Shown: positions 1 through 8,361 of the stretch, one piece after another | Position numbering within the stretch: the first letter of the stretch is position 1 | Layout of the letters: the number at the start of each line of letters is the position of its first letter | DNA from: Sphingomonas sp. Leaf22 | GTDB lineage: Bacteria > Pseudomonadota > Alphaproteobacteria > Sphingomonadales > Sphingomonadaceae | Assembly: GCF_001421715.1 (NCBI RefSeq) | Contig: NZ_LMKP01000004.1 | Span: 50,280-114,279, forward strand | Direction of reading: 5' to 3' | Length of the DNA stretch: 64,000 nucleotides | Made by a program: the position numbers and the translations under genes | The notes under the pieces: model-generated | What the model was told of the DNA's origin: nothing | Databases searched by the model: none | What the model saw: only the letters and a program-made list of their open reading frames with translations

Positions 1-161
1 AGCGCGGCGGACAGGTCGGCAAAACCGATCGTCGCGGCGACCGCGACACCGGCATGGCGCAGCGCCGCCTGCGCATCGGCCGCCGCCAGTGCGTCGTCGA
101 CGACGATCACCGCCCGCCGCGCCGCCGTCGATTGCTGCTCGAACCCTTCGAACCCCGTCAC
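1..161 (-). CDS. Unrecognised protein, N-terminal part only
   Basis: Reading leftwards from a GTG at 161, a frame stays open to the window edge for about 53 codons. The protein would begin with a short polar stretch followed by a hydrophobic strand containing VIVVDD and then an alanine-rich helix, which loosely resembles the first strand and helix of a receiver or Rossmann-like fold. It lies on the same strand as pntB and just downstream of it, so it may be read through from the transhydrogenase operon. The start is a guess and the 3' end lies outside the window. I do not recognise the family. Confidence 0.35.
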   Translation of the reverse strand, partial: MTGFEGFEQQSTAARRAVIVVDDALAAADAQAALRHAGVAVAATIGFADLSAA

Positions 162-229
162 CCGCCTGTCCCCTTCGCTTCGGCAACGCTCGTCGCGCTG
201 CGACCGTTGCGATGGGGCAACGAAGGCGT

Positions 230-1747
230 TCAGTCCATCGCCTTGACGATCTCCTCGACCATCTTCTTGGCATCGGCGAGCAGCATCATGGTGTTGTCGC
301 GGTAGAAGACCTCGTTATCGACCCCGGCATAGCCGACGCCGCCCATCGACCGCTTGATGAACAGCACCGTCTTGGCCTTTTCGACGTCGAGCACCGGCAT
401 GCCGTAGATCGGCGAGGTCTTGTCGGTCTTGGCGGCCGGGTTGGTCACGTCGTTGGCGCCGATGACGAAGGCGACGTCGGTCTGTGCGAATTCGGAGTTG
501 ATGTCCTCCAGCTCGAACACGTCGTCATAGGGCACGTTCGCTTCGGCGAGCAGGACGTTCATATGCCCCGGCATCCGCCCGGCGACCGGGTGGATCGCAT
601 ATTTCACGCGGACGCCATGTTCCTTCAGCTTGTCGCCCATTTCGCGCAGCGCATGTTGCGCCTGCGCCACCGCCATGCCGTATCCGGGGACGATGATGAC
701 CTGTTCGGCTTGGCTCATCAGGAACGCGGCGTCTTCCGCCGAACCGCGCTTCCACGGGCGGTCGATCGCACCGCCGCCGGCAGCGCCGCCGCTGTCGGTC
801 GCGCCGAAACCGCCCGCGATCACGCTCAGGAAGCTGCGGTTCATCGCCCGGCACATGATGTACGACAGGATCGCCCCCGACGACCCGACCAGCGCGCCGG
901 TGACGATCATCGCGGTGTTGCCGAGCGTGAAGCCCATCGCCGCCGCCGCCCAGCCCGAATAGCTGTTGAGCATCGACACCACGACCGGCATGTCCGCCCC
1001 GCCGATCGGGATGATCAGCAGGAACCCGATCGCGAACGACAGGATGACGACCGCCCAGAACGGCCACGCATCCTGCGTATGCGCGAACTGCGCGACGAGC
1101 AGCAGGATGGCGGCCAGCACGCCCAGATTGATGACATGGCGGCCGGGCAGCAGGATCGGCTTGCCCGACATGCTGCCGTTCAGCTTCAGGAAGGCGATGA
1201 CGGAGCCCGAAAAGGTGATCGCACCGATCGCGACGCCGAGGCCCATCTCGACCTTGCTGACCGGATTGATGACCGCGAACGGCTGTCCGATCATCGGCAC
1301 GACCAGCGACGAAATGCCGAACGCATCCGGATTGAGATAGGCGGCGACCCCGACCAGCACGGCGGCCAGACCGACCAGCGAGTGGAAGGCGGCGACCAGT
1401 TGCGGCATCGCGGTCATCGCGATGCGCCTGGCGGTGGTCAGGCCGATCGCTGCGCCGATGGCGATGGCGGCGAGGATTTCGGCAATCGACACCCAGTCCA
1501 GAGGAAAAGCAAAAGCTTCCGAGGTCGCCAACGTCGATGGATCGATCGTCAGCATGGAGATCTGATTACGCGGTATATGTGTCAACAGCGTCGTCACGAC
1601 GGCAATCCCCATGCCGACCATACCGAGGCGATTGCCCCGCCGGCTGGTGGCGGGCGACGACAGCCCGCGCAACGCGAGGATGAAGCACACCCCGGCCACC
1701 AGATAGGCGAAGGCGACCCATGGATTGACCGGTGCGGCCTCATGCAT
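230..1747 (-). CDS. pntB: NAD(P) transhydrogenase subunit beta
   Basis: This 505-residue protein is the beta subunit of the proton-translocating transhydrogenase, which moves hydride from NADH to NADP+ using the proton gradient and supplies NADPH. The N-terminal half (about residues 10-270) is a run of membrane helices. The C-terminal third is the NADP-binding domain III, with the fingerprint VPGYGMAVAQAQ near residue 350 and a GADVxVxxxNDVxNPAA-like segment (here GANDVTNPAA) further on. I start at the ATG at 1747, where the protein begins MHEAAPVNPWVAFAYLVAG; a longer reading to 1852 only overlaps pntA2. It follows pntA2 with a 5-base gap, so the two are surely co-transcribed. In this organism the alpha subunit is split into two genes, a common arrangement in alphaproteobacteria. 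Confidence 0.97.
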   Translation of the reverse strand: MHEAAPVNPWVAFAYLVAGVCFILALRGLSSPATSRRGNRLGMVGMGIAVVTTLLTHIPRNQISMLTIDPSTLATSEAFAFPLDWVSIAEILAAIAIGAAIGLTTARRIAMTAMPQLVAAFHSLVGLAAVLVGVAAYLNPDAFGISSLVVPMIGQPFAVINPVSKVEMGLGVAIGAITFSGSVIAFLKLNGSMSGKPILLPGRHVINLGVLAAILLLVAQFAHTQDAWPFWAVVILSFAIGFLLIIPIGGADMPVVVSMLNSYSGWAAAAMGFTLGNTAMIVTGALVGSSGAILSYIMCRAMNRSFLSVIAGGFGATDSGGAAGGGAIDRPWKRGSAEDAAFLMSQAEQVIIVPGYGMAVAQAQHALREMGDKLKEHGVRVKYAIHPVAGRMPGHMNVLLAEANVPYDDVFELEDINSEFAQTDVAFVIGANDVTNPAAKTDKTSPIYGMPVLDVEKAKTVLFIKRSMGGVGYAGVDNEVFYRDNTMMLLADAKKMVEEIVKAMD

Positions 1748-1752
1748 TCCGC

Positions 1753-2031
1753 TCACCCCTTCTTCTTGTACATGGCAAGCATCCGCTCGGTGACGGCAAA
1801 CCCGCCGAAGATGTTGATGCTGGCCAGCACGACGCCCAGCAGCCCCAGCCACTTGGCTCCCGGCACGCCGGCGGCGGCAGCGGCGATCAGCGCGCCGACG
1901 ATGATGACCGAAGAGATCGCGTTGGTGACCGCCATCAACGGCGTATGCAGCGCGGGCGTCACCGACCAGACGACGTAATAGCCGACGAAACAGGCGAGGA
2001 CGAAGATCGACAGGATCGAGAGGAAGTCCAT
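1753..2031 (-). CDS. pntA2: NAD(P) transhydrogenase alpha subunit, membrane part
   Basis: A 92-residue, almost wholly hydrophobic protein corresponding to the C-terminal membrane domain of the fused PntA of enterobacteria (often named PntAB or PntA2). Three to four helices are visible, and the segment TPLMAVTNAISSVIIVGAL is the conserved core of the family. Together with PntA1 and PntB it forms the transhydrogenase complex in the cytoplasmic membrane. It begins only 3 bases after the stop of the DUF559 gene and ends 5 bases before pntB, so translation is probably coupled. Its normal partner gene pntA1 is about 940 bases upstream because a PH-domain gene and a nuclease gene lie between them. 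Confidence 0.95.
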   Translation of the reverse strand: MDFLSILSIFVLACFVGYYVVWSVTPALHTPLMAVTNAISSVIIVGALIAAAAAGVPGAKWLGLLGVVLASINIFGGFAVTERMLAMYKKKG

Positions 2032-2034
2032 CGG

Positions 2035-2433
2035 CTACTCCGCTGGGTGAAGGACGTTGAAATCCTCCCCGGGACGGGGAGGGGGACCAGCCGCAGGCTG
2101 GTGGAGGGGGGTGGCCACAAGCGTCGCGATCGCTTGAGCCACCGAGCCGACGTTCGCGATTACGCGGCGGGCGTCGATCCGCACAACGCGATAGCCCTGT
2201 TCGCGCAGGAACCGCAGCCGGGTCTCATCGCGCTGCGGGCGATCGGCGTAGTCATGACCGTCACCGTCGATCTCGACGATCAGCCGTGATTCCCGGCAGT
2301 AGAAATCAACGACATACGGTCCGACCGGATGCTGGCGGCGAAACTTTACGCCAGCTTTCCCTCCACGCAGCTTCTGCCACAGCATTGCCTCTGGCGGCGA
2401 CAGATCACGGCGCAGGCGGCGGGCGATCGTCAC
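2035..2433 (-). CDS. DUF559-family endonuclease-like protein
   Basis: A small protein (about 132 residues from a GTG at 2433) of the DUF559 family, which is related to Vsr-type and restriction-like nucleases. Seen in the sequence are the family hallmarks ARRLRRDLSPPEAMLWQKLR, KFRRQHPVGPYVVDFYC and LIVEIDGDGHD; the Asp of VDF and the acidic residues of VEIDG are the expected metal ligands. The frame is open upstream to 2694, but that part only reads through palindromic repeats and into the neighbouring gene, so I place the start close to the domain; this start is uncertain. The last 25 or so residues are encoded by a palindromic repeat (2061-2110). Inverted copies of the same repeat lie just upstream, so the gene looks like cargo of a small repeat-bounded unit inserted into the pnt operon. 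Confidence 0.8.
   Translation of the reverse strand: MTIARRLRRDLSPPEAMLWQKLRGGKAGVKFRRQHPVGPYVVDFYCRESRLIVEIDGDGHDYADRPQRDETRLRFLREQGYRVVRIDARRVIANVGSVAQAIATLVATPLHQPAAGPPPRPGEDFNVLHPAE
2061..2110 (+). repeat. Type A two-hairpin palindrome, downstream copy
   Basis: Two consecutive hairpins: CCTCCCC with GGGGAGG, then ACCAGC with GCTGGT, ending in GGAGGGGG. The copy is inside the 3' end of the DUF559 coding frame. Read on the opposite strand it matches the copies at 2459-2505 and 2517-2572, so the repeats face each other across the gene. Confidence 0.85.
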
Positions 2434-2458
2434 TTCCGGGCGTAGTGTGCGTGGAACT

Positions 2459-2505
2459 CCCCCTCCACCGGCTGCGCCGGTCCCCCTCCCCGTGCCGGGG
2501 AGGAT
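2459..2505 (-). repeat. Type A two-hairpin palindrome, upstream copy 1
   Basis: Same architecture as the copy at 2061-2110 but inverted: CTCCACC, a GGC/GCC stem, GGTCCCCCTCCCC, a short loop and GGGGAGGAT. It lies immediately upstream of the DUF559 start and supplies a purine-rich stretch that could act as a ribosome binding site. Confidence 0.85.
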
Positions 2506-2516
2506 AAGAGGGGCTG

Positions 2517-2572
2517 CCCCTCCACCACGCTTCGCGTGGTCCCCCTCCCCATGCTGCGCATGGGGAGGATTT
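2517..2572 (-). repeat. Type A two-hairpin palindrome, upstream copy 2
   Basis: A tandem second upstream copy: CCCCTCCACC, the stem CACGC/GCGTG, GGTCCCCCTCCCC, the stem ATGC/GCAT and GGGGAGGATTT. It ends 17 bases before the stop of the PH-domain gene. With the other two copies it defines an approximate 510-bp unit (2061-2572). Confidence 0.85.
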
Positions 2573-2588
2573 GGGGCGGGCGTTTCGT

Positions 2589-2957
2589 TCACCGCTTGGC
2601 CAGCACCAGTTCCGCCAGCAACCGCTGGATTGCGGCCGGGTCGGCATTGCGGCTGACCTTCAGCGACAGGGGCATCGCTTCGCCGGTCACCCACAGCTTC
2701 AGGTCGCTGTCGAGGTCGAACGTGCCCGCGCTTTCGACCGAGAAGCTGGTGATCGAGCGATACGGCACGCTGCGGAACGCGATTTTCGAGCCGGTCAGGC
2801 CCTGTACGTCGACCAGCACGAACCGGAAATTGGTCAGGAAGGCGGTGTCGCGCAGCGAGCGGAACGCGGCCAGCACCTCTTCGCCACCGATCAGCGCATG
2901 GCCGTATTTCTCGCGGATTTCGGCCGGGTCGACTTCGTGGCTGCTGAACAAACCCAT
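2589..2957 (-). CDS. PH-domain (bPH) small protein
   Basis: A 122-residue soluble protein beginning MGLFSSHEVDPAEIREKYG. The pattern, with an N-terminal helix, then FRSLRDTAFLTNFRFVLVDVQG, a short basic strand and RSITSFSVESAG, followed by DLKLWVTGE and a C-terminal helix, is that of the bacterial pleckstrin-homology family (bPH, PF08000 type). The function of these domains is mostly unknown; they often bind membranes or protein partners. The gene sits between pntA1 (gap 13 bases) and the DUF559 unit on the same strand and is probably transcribed with the transhydrogenase. No catalytic residues are visible. Confidence 0.85.
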   Translation of the reverse strand: MGLFSSHEVDPAEIREKYGHALIGGEEVLAAFRSLRDTAFLTNFRFVLVDVQGLTGSKIAFRSVPYRSITSFSVESAGTFDLDSDLKLWVTGEAMPLSLKVSRNADPAAIQRLLAELVLAKR

Positions 2958-2970
2958 ATTCGTTTCCTCG

Positions 2971-4098
2971 TCAGGCGGTCAGGCGTGGGTTCACGACCTG
3001 GCCGCTTTGCGTCAGGCGGATCGCCTGCGTCACTTCGTCGTCGGGCGGCAGGACGGGACGGCCGGCGTCCTTGTCCCAATAGGCCGCCAGAAAGTTGTAA
3101 AGGTTGCGCGCAAACAATGCCGATGCGTCCGCGGCCAGACGGCTGGGGACGTTGCGATGGCCGACGATGTTGACACCGTGACGCTGCACGACCTCGCCCG
3201 CGACCGATCCCTCGACATTGCCGCCCTGTTCGACCGCCAGATCGACGAGGACGCTGCCCGGTCGCATCGAGGCGACCTGTGCATCGCTGACGAGGCGCGG
3301 CGCGGGCTTGCCGGGGATCAGCGCGGTGGTGATGACGATGTCCTGCTTGGCGATATGGGCGGACACCAGTTCGGCCTGTGCCGCCTGATATTCGGCACTC
3401 ATTTCGCCGGCATAGCCGCCGGCACCCTCACCCTCGATCCCCGCCACCTTTTCGACGAAGATCGGCTTGGCACCGAGCGACTGGATCTGCTCCTTGGTCG
3501 CCGAGCGGACGTCGGTGGCGCTGACCTGCGCACCCAGCCGCCGCGCGGTGGCGATCGCCTGCAATCCCGCGACACCCACGCCCATCACGAAGACACGCGC
3601 CGCGCTGATCGTGCCGGCGGCGGTCATCATCATCGGAAAGGCGCGACCATATTCGGACGCGGCGTCGAGCACCGCCTTATACCCCGCCAGATTCGCCTGC
3701 GACGACAATATGTCCATCGATTGGGCGCGGGTGATGCGCGGCATCCATTCCATCGCCAGCGCCTCCAGCCCCAACGCGGCATAGCCATCGATCCGCGCCC
3801 GGTCGGCAAACGGATGGAGGGCCGCCACCAGCCATGCGCCACGCTTCGCGCCGCCCAGACTGTCGGGCGACGGCGGCGCCACGCCCAGCAGGATGTCGGC
3901 ATCGGCAAGTGCCCCCGCCCGGTCTGCAATGGTCGCGCCAGCCGCGGCATAGCCGGCATCGTCGATCGACGCGCCGGTGCCGGCACCCTGTTCGACGACG
4001 ACGGTCGCGCCGAGTGCGATCAGCTTCTTGACGGTTTCGGGGGTCGCGGCGACCCGGCGCTCGCCGGCAGCCTGTTCGGCGAGGAGCGCGACCTGCAC
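2971..4098 (-). CDS. pntA1: NAD(P) transhydrogenase alpha subunit, soluble part
   Basis: A 375-residue protein covering domain I of transhydrogenase, which binds NAD(H) on the cytoplasmic face. It is related to alanine dehydrogenase: the N-terminal segment ERRVAATPETVKKLIALGA and the Rossmann motif GVGVAGLQAIATARRLGA (about residues 172-190) are clear. It lacks the C-terminal membrane helices, which are encoded separately by pntA2. The start is a GTG at 4098, one base after the stop of the small oxidase-subunit gene; no ATG fits the family start better. The protein ends in a short tail after the usual domain I end, as expected for split versions. Confidence 0.96.
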   Translation of the reverse strand: MQVALLAEQAAGERRVAATPETVKKLIALGATVVVEQGAGTGASIDDAGYAAAGATIADRAGALADADILLGVAPPSPDSLGGAKRGAWLVAALHPFADRARIDGYAALGLEALAMEWMPRITRAQSMDILSSQANLAGYKAVLDAASEYGRAFPMMMTAAGTISAARVFVMGVGVAGLQAIATARRLGAQVSATDVRSATKEQIQSLGAKPIFVEKVAGIEGEGAGGYAGEMSAEYQAAQAELVSAHIAKQDIVITTALIPGKPAPRLVSDAQVASMRPGSVLVDLAVEQGGNVEGSVAGEVVQRHGVNIVGHRNVPSRLAADASALFARNLYNFLAAYWDKDAGRPVLPPDDEVTQAIRLTQSGQVVNPRLTA

Positions 4099-4099
4099 G

Positions 4100-4225
4100 T
4101 CAGCCCGCGATCAGCCAGATGACCAGTGCCGCCAGCATGGCGCAGATTACCGTGCCCCAGGTGAACCAGCGGATGAAGCTGTTGTACGTCCCGGCATGGG
4201 CGGGGGTGCGGCCGTTGGTCGCCAT
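4100..4225 (-). CDS. aa3-type cytochrome c oxidase subunit IV-like peptide
   Basis: A 41-residue peptide. It has a polar start (MATNGRTPAHAGTYNSFIRW) followed by one membrane helix (FTWGTVICAMLAALVIWLIAG). The pattern, with a short head, an SFIRWFTWGT-like boundary and a single helix, matches the bacterial aa3-type cytochrome oxidase subunit IV family (COX4_pro_2). Such genes are commonly found immediately before pntA1 in sphingomonads and their relatives rather than with the oxidase genes. The stop is separated from the pntA1 GTG by one base, so the two are translationally linked and the peptide is likely the first product of the operon. A purine-rich GAGAGG lies upstream of the ATG. Confidence 0.85.
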   Translation of the reverse strand: MATNGRTPAHAGTYNSFIRWFTWGTVICAMLAALVIWLIAG

Positions 4226-4391
4226 CGATGAACCTCTCCATACTGCGTCGTTCAGACAACTCTAACGCAGGTTGGACCAAGAACAAGCCCCGCACCGCCC
4301 CTGACGGTTTTCATGACCGTCTTAAGGCGAACTTTACGCCCCTTGGCGCAAACGGATGTCGATCCGGGACGGCAGGGACTTGGGAGCAGCG

Positions 4392-5822
4392 ATGACGCGA
4401 GACGGACAGCGAGTGCTGATGGTGATCGACGACGAACCGGCACAGCGCCGGTTGGTAGGGGCGATCGCGGGTCGGCGCGGCTGGCGGACAGTGTTCGCGA
4501 GCGATGCCGCAACGGCGCTGATGATGCTGAACACGCCGGACGGGCTTGCGCTCGATGCGGTGCTGCTCGACCATTGGACGCCCGATGCCGATGCACTGGC
4601 GTTGATCGCCGATCTGCGCGCGGCACGGCCGTTGCTGCCGATCCTGATGCTGACCGCCAATGAATCGGTCGCCGGCGCGGTCGCGGCGATGCGCGCGGGG
4701 GCGACCGACTTTCTGGTCAAGCCGCTGGCCGCCGAGCGTCTGCTTTCCGCACTGGAAGCGGCGGCGGGGGCGGGCGACCATGGCGAACTGCGCCCGCTCA
4801 CCGAGAAATTGTCGGCCTCGCTGGCGTTCGACGAGATCGTCGGTTCCGCCCCGCAATTCCGCGCGGCACTGGCCATCGCCGCCAAGGCGGCGCGCGCCCG
4901 CGTGCCGGTGCTGATCGAGGGTGAGAGCGGCGTCGGCAAGGAAGTCGTCGCCGAGGCGATCCACGCCGCCTCCCCGCGCGCCCGCAAGCCGATGGTCCGC
5001 GTCAATTGCGGCGCGATCGCCGCCAATCTGGTCGAAAGCGAGCTGTTCGGCCATGAAAAGGGCGCGTTCACCGGCGCGTTCGAACGCAAGGCCGGCCGGT
5101 TCCAGGAAGCCGATGGCGGCACCATTTTCCTCGACGAGATCGGCGAGATGCCGTTCGAGACGCAGGTGAAGCTGCTGCGCGTGCTGCAATCGGGCGAGAT
5201 CCAGTCGGTCGGCGCGCGCACGACGCGCGAGGTCGATGTCCGCGTGATCGCCGCGACCAACAAGACGTTGATGGCCGAGGTCGAGGCCGGGCGGTTCCGC
5301 GAGGACCTGTATTACCGGCTGAACGTCGTGCAGGTGACGATCCCGCCGCTTCGCGACCGGCGCGGCGATGTGCCGGCGCTGGCCCGCCATCTGCTGGCGC
5401 GGATCGCGCAACAGCCGGGGCTGCGGCAGTTGGGCATCACCGACGATGCCATCGCGCTGCTCAACACCTATGGCTGGCCGGGCAATGTCCGTCAGTTGCA
5501 GAATGCGCTGTTCCGGGCGGCGGTGCTGTGTGACGGCGACGCGCTGACCCGCGGCGACTTCCCGCAGATCGCCCAGATCGCGCAGGGCGACGCACCGCAA
5601 CCGGTGTCGCTGGTCCCGCGTCAGGACACGGCGGGCGGGGTCACGCTGTTCCGTCCCGACGGCCATCTGCGGATGCTGGAGGAGATCGAGGCCGACGTCA
5701 TCCGCCTCGCCATCGGTCATTATCGCGGCCGCATGACCGAAGTCGCACGGCGGCTGGGGATCGGGCGGTCGACGCTGTATCGCAAGCTGGGCGAATTGGG
5801 GATCGACCAGAGCGCGGCTTGA
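4392..5822 (+). CDS. Sigma-54-dependent response regulator (NtrC family)
   Basis: A 476-residue activator that works with sigma-54 RNA polymerase. It has an N-terminal receiver with likely phosphoacceptor Asp60 (VLLDHW) and a conserved KPL near residue 110. The AAA+ domain carries Walker A GESGVGKE (177-184), the sigma-54 contact loop GAFTGA (224-229) and the arginine-finger region near WPGNVRQLQN. At the C-terminus is a Fis-type helix-turn-helix (MTEVARRLGIGRSTLYRKLGE). I chose the ATG at 4392 because GGGAG lies six bases upstream; a longer frame begins at 4356. No histidine kinase is adjacent, so the partner is unknown. The usual DxxMPxxDG after the phosphoacceptor is altered (DHWTPDADA). 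It is divergent from the transhydrogenase operon. Confidence 0.92.
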   Translation: MTRDGQRVLMVIDDEPAQRRLVGAIAGRRGWRTVFASDAATALMMLNTPDGLALDAVLLDHWTPDADALALIADLRAARPLLPILMLTANESVAGAVAAMRAGATDFLVKPLAAERLLSALEAAAGAGDHGELRPLTEKLSASLAFDEIVGSAPQFRAALAIAAKAARARVPVLIEGESGVGKEVVAEAIHAASPRARKPMVRVNCGAIAANLVESELFGHEKGAFTGAFERKAGRFQEADGGTIFLDEIGEMPFETQVKLLRVLQSGEIQSVGARTTREVDVRVIAATNKTLMAEVEAGRFREDLYYRLNVVQVTIPPLRDRRGDVPALARHLLARIAQQPGLRQLGITDDAIALLNTYGWPGNVRQLQNALFRAAVLCDGDALTRGDFPQIAQIAQGDAPQPVSLVPRQDTAGGVTLFRPDGHLRMLEEIEADVIRLAIGHYRGRMTEVARRLGIGRSTLYRKLGELGIDQSAA

Positions 5823-5849
5823 TATTCGATACTGCACCACCTCCAACCC

Positions 5850-5929
5850 GTCACCCCGGGCTTGACCCGGAGTCCCGCTTCTTCGCGGACAGAAGTAGAA
5901 GCGGGGCCCCGGATCAAGTCCGGGGCGAC
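5850..5929. repeat. Type B palindrome (GTCACCCCGG family)
   Basis: An 80-bp imperfect inverted repeat: GTCACCCCGGGCTTGACCCGG with a CCCGCTTCT arm on one side and AGAAGCGGGG followed by CCGGATCAAGTCCGGGGCGAC on the other. It lies between two convergent genes. A second copy is at 8362-8443. This is the kind of REP-like sequence seen widely in sphingomonad genomes; it may also serve as a bidirectional terminator. Confidence 0.85.
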
Positions 5930-5981
5930 GTGAATGGCAGGCGTTGCGCGTCAAAAATGACGGTGCCGCCCAGCGCAACCG

Positions 5982-6530
5982 CTACACCACCACCTCGCGC
6001 CACGCCCCCGGCACCAGCCCCTCGACGCTCCATTCCCCGACCCGCCACCGGACCAGCCGCAGCGTGGGCAAGCCGACCGCCGCCGTCATCCGGCGCACCT
6101 GCCGGTTGCGGCCTTCGCGGATCGTGATCGACAGCCAGTGATCGGGAACCGACTTGCGAAAGCGCACCGGCGGCACCCGCTCCCACAAATCGGGCGGATC
6201 GATCGCGGCGACCTCCGCCGGGCGGGTCGGTCCGTCGTTGAGCGTCACCCCGCGCCGCAGCCGGTCGAGCGCCGCGTCGTCGCGCGCGCCCTCGACCTGT
6301 ACGAGATAGGTCTTGGCCAGCTTGAACCGGGGATCGGCGATGCGCGCCTGCAAACCGCCATCGTCGGTCAGCAGCAGCAGCCCTTCGCTGTCACGATCCA
6401 GCCGCCCGGCGGGATAGACGCCGGGCACCGCGACATGGTCCGACAGCGTCGCCCGCGCATCCCCGGTCCCGCGATCGGTGAATTGCGACAGCACGCCATA
6501 GGGTTTGTTGAGCAGGATCAGCCGCGCCAT
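5982..6530 (-). CDS. rluE: 23S rRNA pseudouridine synthase, RluE/RsuA type
   Basis: A 182-residue enzyme of the RsuA/RluB/RluE family that converts uridine to pseudouridine in rRNA. The catalytic motif is [15 protein letters not shown], with the aspartate at residue 45. The N-terminal [11 protein letters not shown] and the late motif [11 protein letters not shown] are also diagnostic. There is no S4 domain and the length is close to E. coli RluE (about 217 residues) rather than RsuA, so RluE (U2457 of 23S rRNA) is the best assignment. That target is inference from the family. It is a single gene convergent with the sigma-54 regulator. Confidence 0.9.
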   Translation of the reverse strand: MARLILLNKPYGVLSQFTDRGTGDARATLSDHVAVPGVYPAGRLDRDSEGLLLLTDDGGLQARIADPRFKLAKTYLVQVEGARDDAALDRLRRGVTLNDGPTRPAEVAAIDPPDLWERVPPVRFRKSVPDHWLSITIREGRNRQVRRMTAAVGLPTLRLVRWRVGEWSVEGLVPGAWREVVV

Positions 6531-6570
6531 GACGCCCTGTCGGCCCGCGCGGGCGCACTGTCCAGCGGGT

Positions 6571-7401
6571 TCAATCCCACCAGAAGAACCACCAGTCGCT
6601 CGCCATCAACGTCGCCGCCAGCGCCTCGATCGTGTCGACGCCCTGATCGACGGTGTCCGGGCAATAGGCATAGCATTCGTGCGCCAGTGCCAGCGCCTCC
6701 GCGCGATCCCTCGGCCGGCGCTTCACGCGCAGCTCGATGGTGTCGCGGTCGATCCCGACCAGTTCCGCACCATAGCGTTCCTGCCAGCGGCGCAGCATGG
6801 CGCACTGATATTCGGCCGGCGGACAGGCGTTCCAGCCGCCCCATCGCAGATAGGCCGGTACTTCCCACGACGTACGGGTCGGCAGGGTCACGATATGGAC
6901 CCTGTCATACGGCTTGCCCGTCAACAGGTCAGTGGCGGCGGTCATTTCGCCCTGTTCGGTACGCGCCGGCCACGGACCGTTCGCGGGTACGAGGCTGCTG
7001 TCATAGCCCTGCCATTTCGCCAGATCGCCCGGCATGGCGATCATCCGGCTGGTCGCGACGATCCGTTCGACGGGCTGGACCGGCAGGTCCGCCGCACCCG
7101 GCGACAAGATCGACGGCGTATCGATGCTGAACTGGTCGCAGATCGCATCCAGTCCCTCGTCGTCGCCGACGATCACCGGCCATCCCTTGCCCTCGGCACG
7201 GATGCGCTCCCATGCGGCCAGCGCCTGCGCGCCCGAAACGGTGGTGACCGGGTAGGGAAAGGCGGCGCGCAGCTTCGCTCGTACCGCCTGCATCGGTTGG
7301 TCCATCGACGGTTCCCGCTCGACCGCAGGCGAAACCTGCGCCGCGGTCCGACCCGTCGCGAGCAGACCCATCAATCCGGCAATCCAGTTGCGTCGCGTCA
7401 T
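6571..7401 (-). CDS. DUF4253-domain protein, probably exported
   Basis: A 276-residue protein. The C-terminal 100 residues contain the DUF4253 signature: [15 protein letters not shown], then [15 protein letters not shown], then YCPDTVDQG, ending in SDWWFFWWD. The family is usually cytosolic and often occurs in toxin-immunity contexts. Here the N-terminus [22 protein letters not shown] resembles a twin-arginine or lipid-free export signal, which would put the protein in the periplasm. The function of DUF4253 is unknown. The gene is divergent from fghA with a 93-base gap. Confidence 0.8.
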   Translation of the reverse strand: MTRRNWIAGLMGLLATGRTAAQVSPAVEREPSMDQPMQAVRAKLRAAFPYPVTTVSGAQALAAWERIRAEGKGWPVIVGDDEGLDAICDQFSIDTPSILSPGAADLPVQPVERIVATSRMIAMPGDLAKWQGYDSSLVPANGPWPARTEQGEMTAATDLLTGKPYDRVHIVTLPTRTSWEVPAYLRWGGWNACPPAEYQCAMLRRWQERYGAELVGIDRDTIELRVKRRPRDRAEALALAHECYAYCPDTVDQGVDTIEALAATLMASDWWFFWWD

Positions 7402-7494
7402 CGTCGCCCCTTCCCCACAGCCAACGGGAACCGACTATCCCGCCAAACCGTCCCTCCCTATAACCTATCGCGACCATCGGTGGAGAGCGACCCC

Positions 7495-8334
7495 ATGAAG
7501 ACCGTTTCGACCGCCCGCGCCCACGGCGGCACGCAGGGTGTCTATTCCCACGAATCGACCGCGACGGGCACCACGATGACCTTTTCGGTGTTCGTCCCGC
7601 CGCTGGAACCCGGGCAGCGGGCACCGGTGCTGTGGTATCTGTCGGGGCTGACCTGCACCCATGCCAATGTCACCGACAAGGGCGAGTTTCGGGCGGCCTG
7701 CGCCGAACAGGGCATCGCCTTCATCGCGCCCGACACCTCGCCGCGGGGTGAAGACGTGCCCGACGATCCGGAGGGGGCGTGGGATTTCGGCCTCGGCGCG
7801 GGCTTTTATGTCGATGCGACGCAAGACCCGTGGGCGAAGCAGTACCGGATGCGCTCCTATGTCGAGGACGAACTGCCCGCGCTGATCGCCGGCCAATTTC
7901 CGATGCTGGATTGCGGTCGCCAGTCGATCACCGGCCATTCGATGGGCGGGCATGGTGCGCTGACCATCGCGCTTCGCAATCCCGACCGCTTCCGCTCGGT
8001 CTCCGCCTTCGCGCCGATCGTCGCGCCGTCGCAGGTGCCGTGGGGGGAGAAGGCGCTGGGCGGCTATCTCGGCAACGACCGCTCGGCATGGCGCGCGGCG
8101 GATGCGGTCGCGATGATCGAGGATGGCGCGCGGGTCCCGGCGATTCTGGTCGATCAGGGGGATGCCGACGCGTTCCTCGCCGAACAGCTGCGGCCGGAAT
8201 TGCTGGCGAAGGCGTGTGCCGATGCCGGTATCGACTGCACGCTCAGGATGCAGCCGGGATACGACCACAGCTACCACTTCATCTCGACGTTCATGGCCGA
8301 TCATGTGCGCTGGCATGGCGAGCGGTTGCGGTAA
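7495..8334 (+). CDS. fghA: S-formylglutathione hydrolase
   Basis: A 279-residue alpha/beta hydrolase of the esterase D family. It hydrolyses S-formylglutathione to formate and glutathione, the second step of glutathione-dependent formaldehyde oxidation. The nucleophile is Ser149 in GHSMGGHG, and the catalytic His is in YDHSYHF near the C-terminus. The motif LSGLTCTHANVTDKGEF is characteristic of FghA. The ATG at 7495 is preceded by GGAGAG; the long upstream frame extension is not coding. The usual partner, glutathione-dependent formaldehyde dehydrogenase, is not in the window. Confidence 0.96.
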   Translation: MKTVSTARAHGGTQGVYSHESTATGTTMTFSVFVPPLEPGQRAPVLWYLSGLTCTHANVTDKGEFRAACAEQGIAFIAPDTSPRGEDVPDDPEGAWDFGLGAGFYVDATQDPWAKQYRMRSYVEDELPALIAGQFPMLDCGRQSITGHSMGGHGALTIALRNPDRFRSVSAFAPIVAPSQVPWGEKALGGYLGNDRSAWRAADAVAMIEDGARVPAILVDQGDADAFLAEQLRPELLAKACADAGIDCTLRMQPGYDHSYHFISTFMADHVRWHGERLR

Positions 8335-8361
8335 GGAAAACTACCCGACCGTCCGAAAATC

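Noticed and set aside
89..1978. Long open frame on the plus strand opposite pntB, and similar long frames elsewhere (for example 18916-21519 and 21976-24072 on the minus strand)
   Set aside because: These are antisense shadows produced by high GC. They have arginine- and histidine-rich translations with no family motifs and lie opposite well supported genes.
2434..2694. Longer start of the DUF559 protein
   Set aside because: That extension consists of translated palindromic repeats and overlaps the end of the PH-domain gene.
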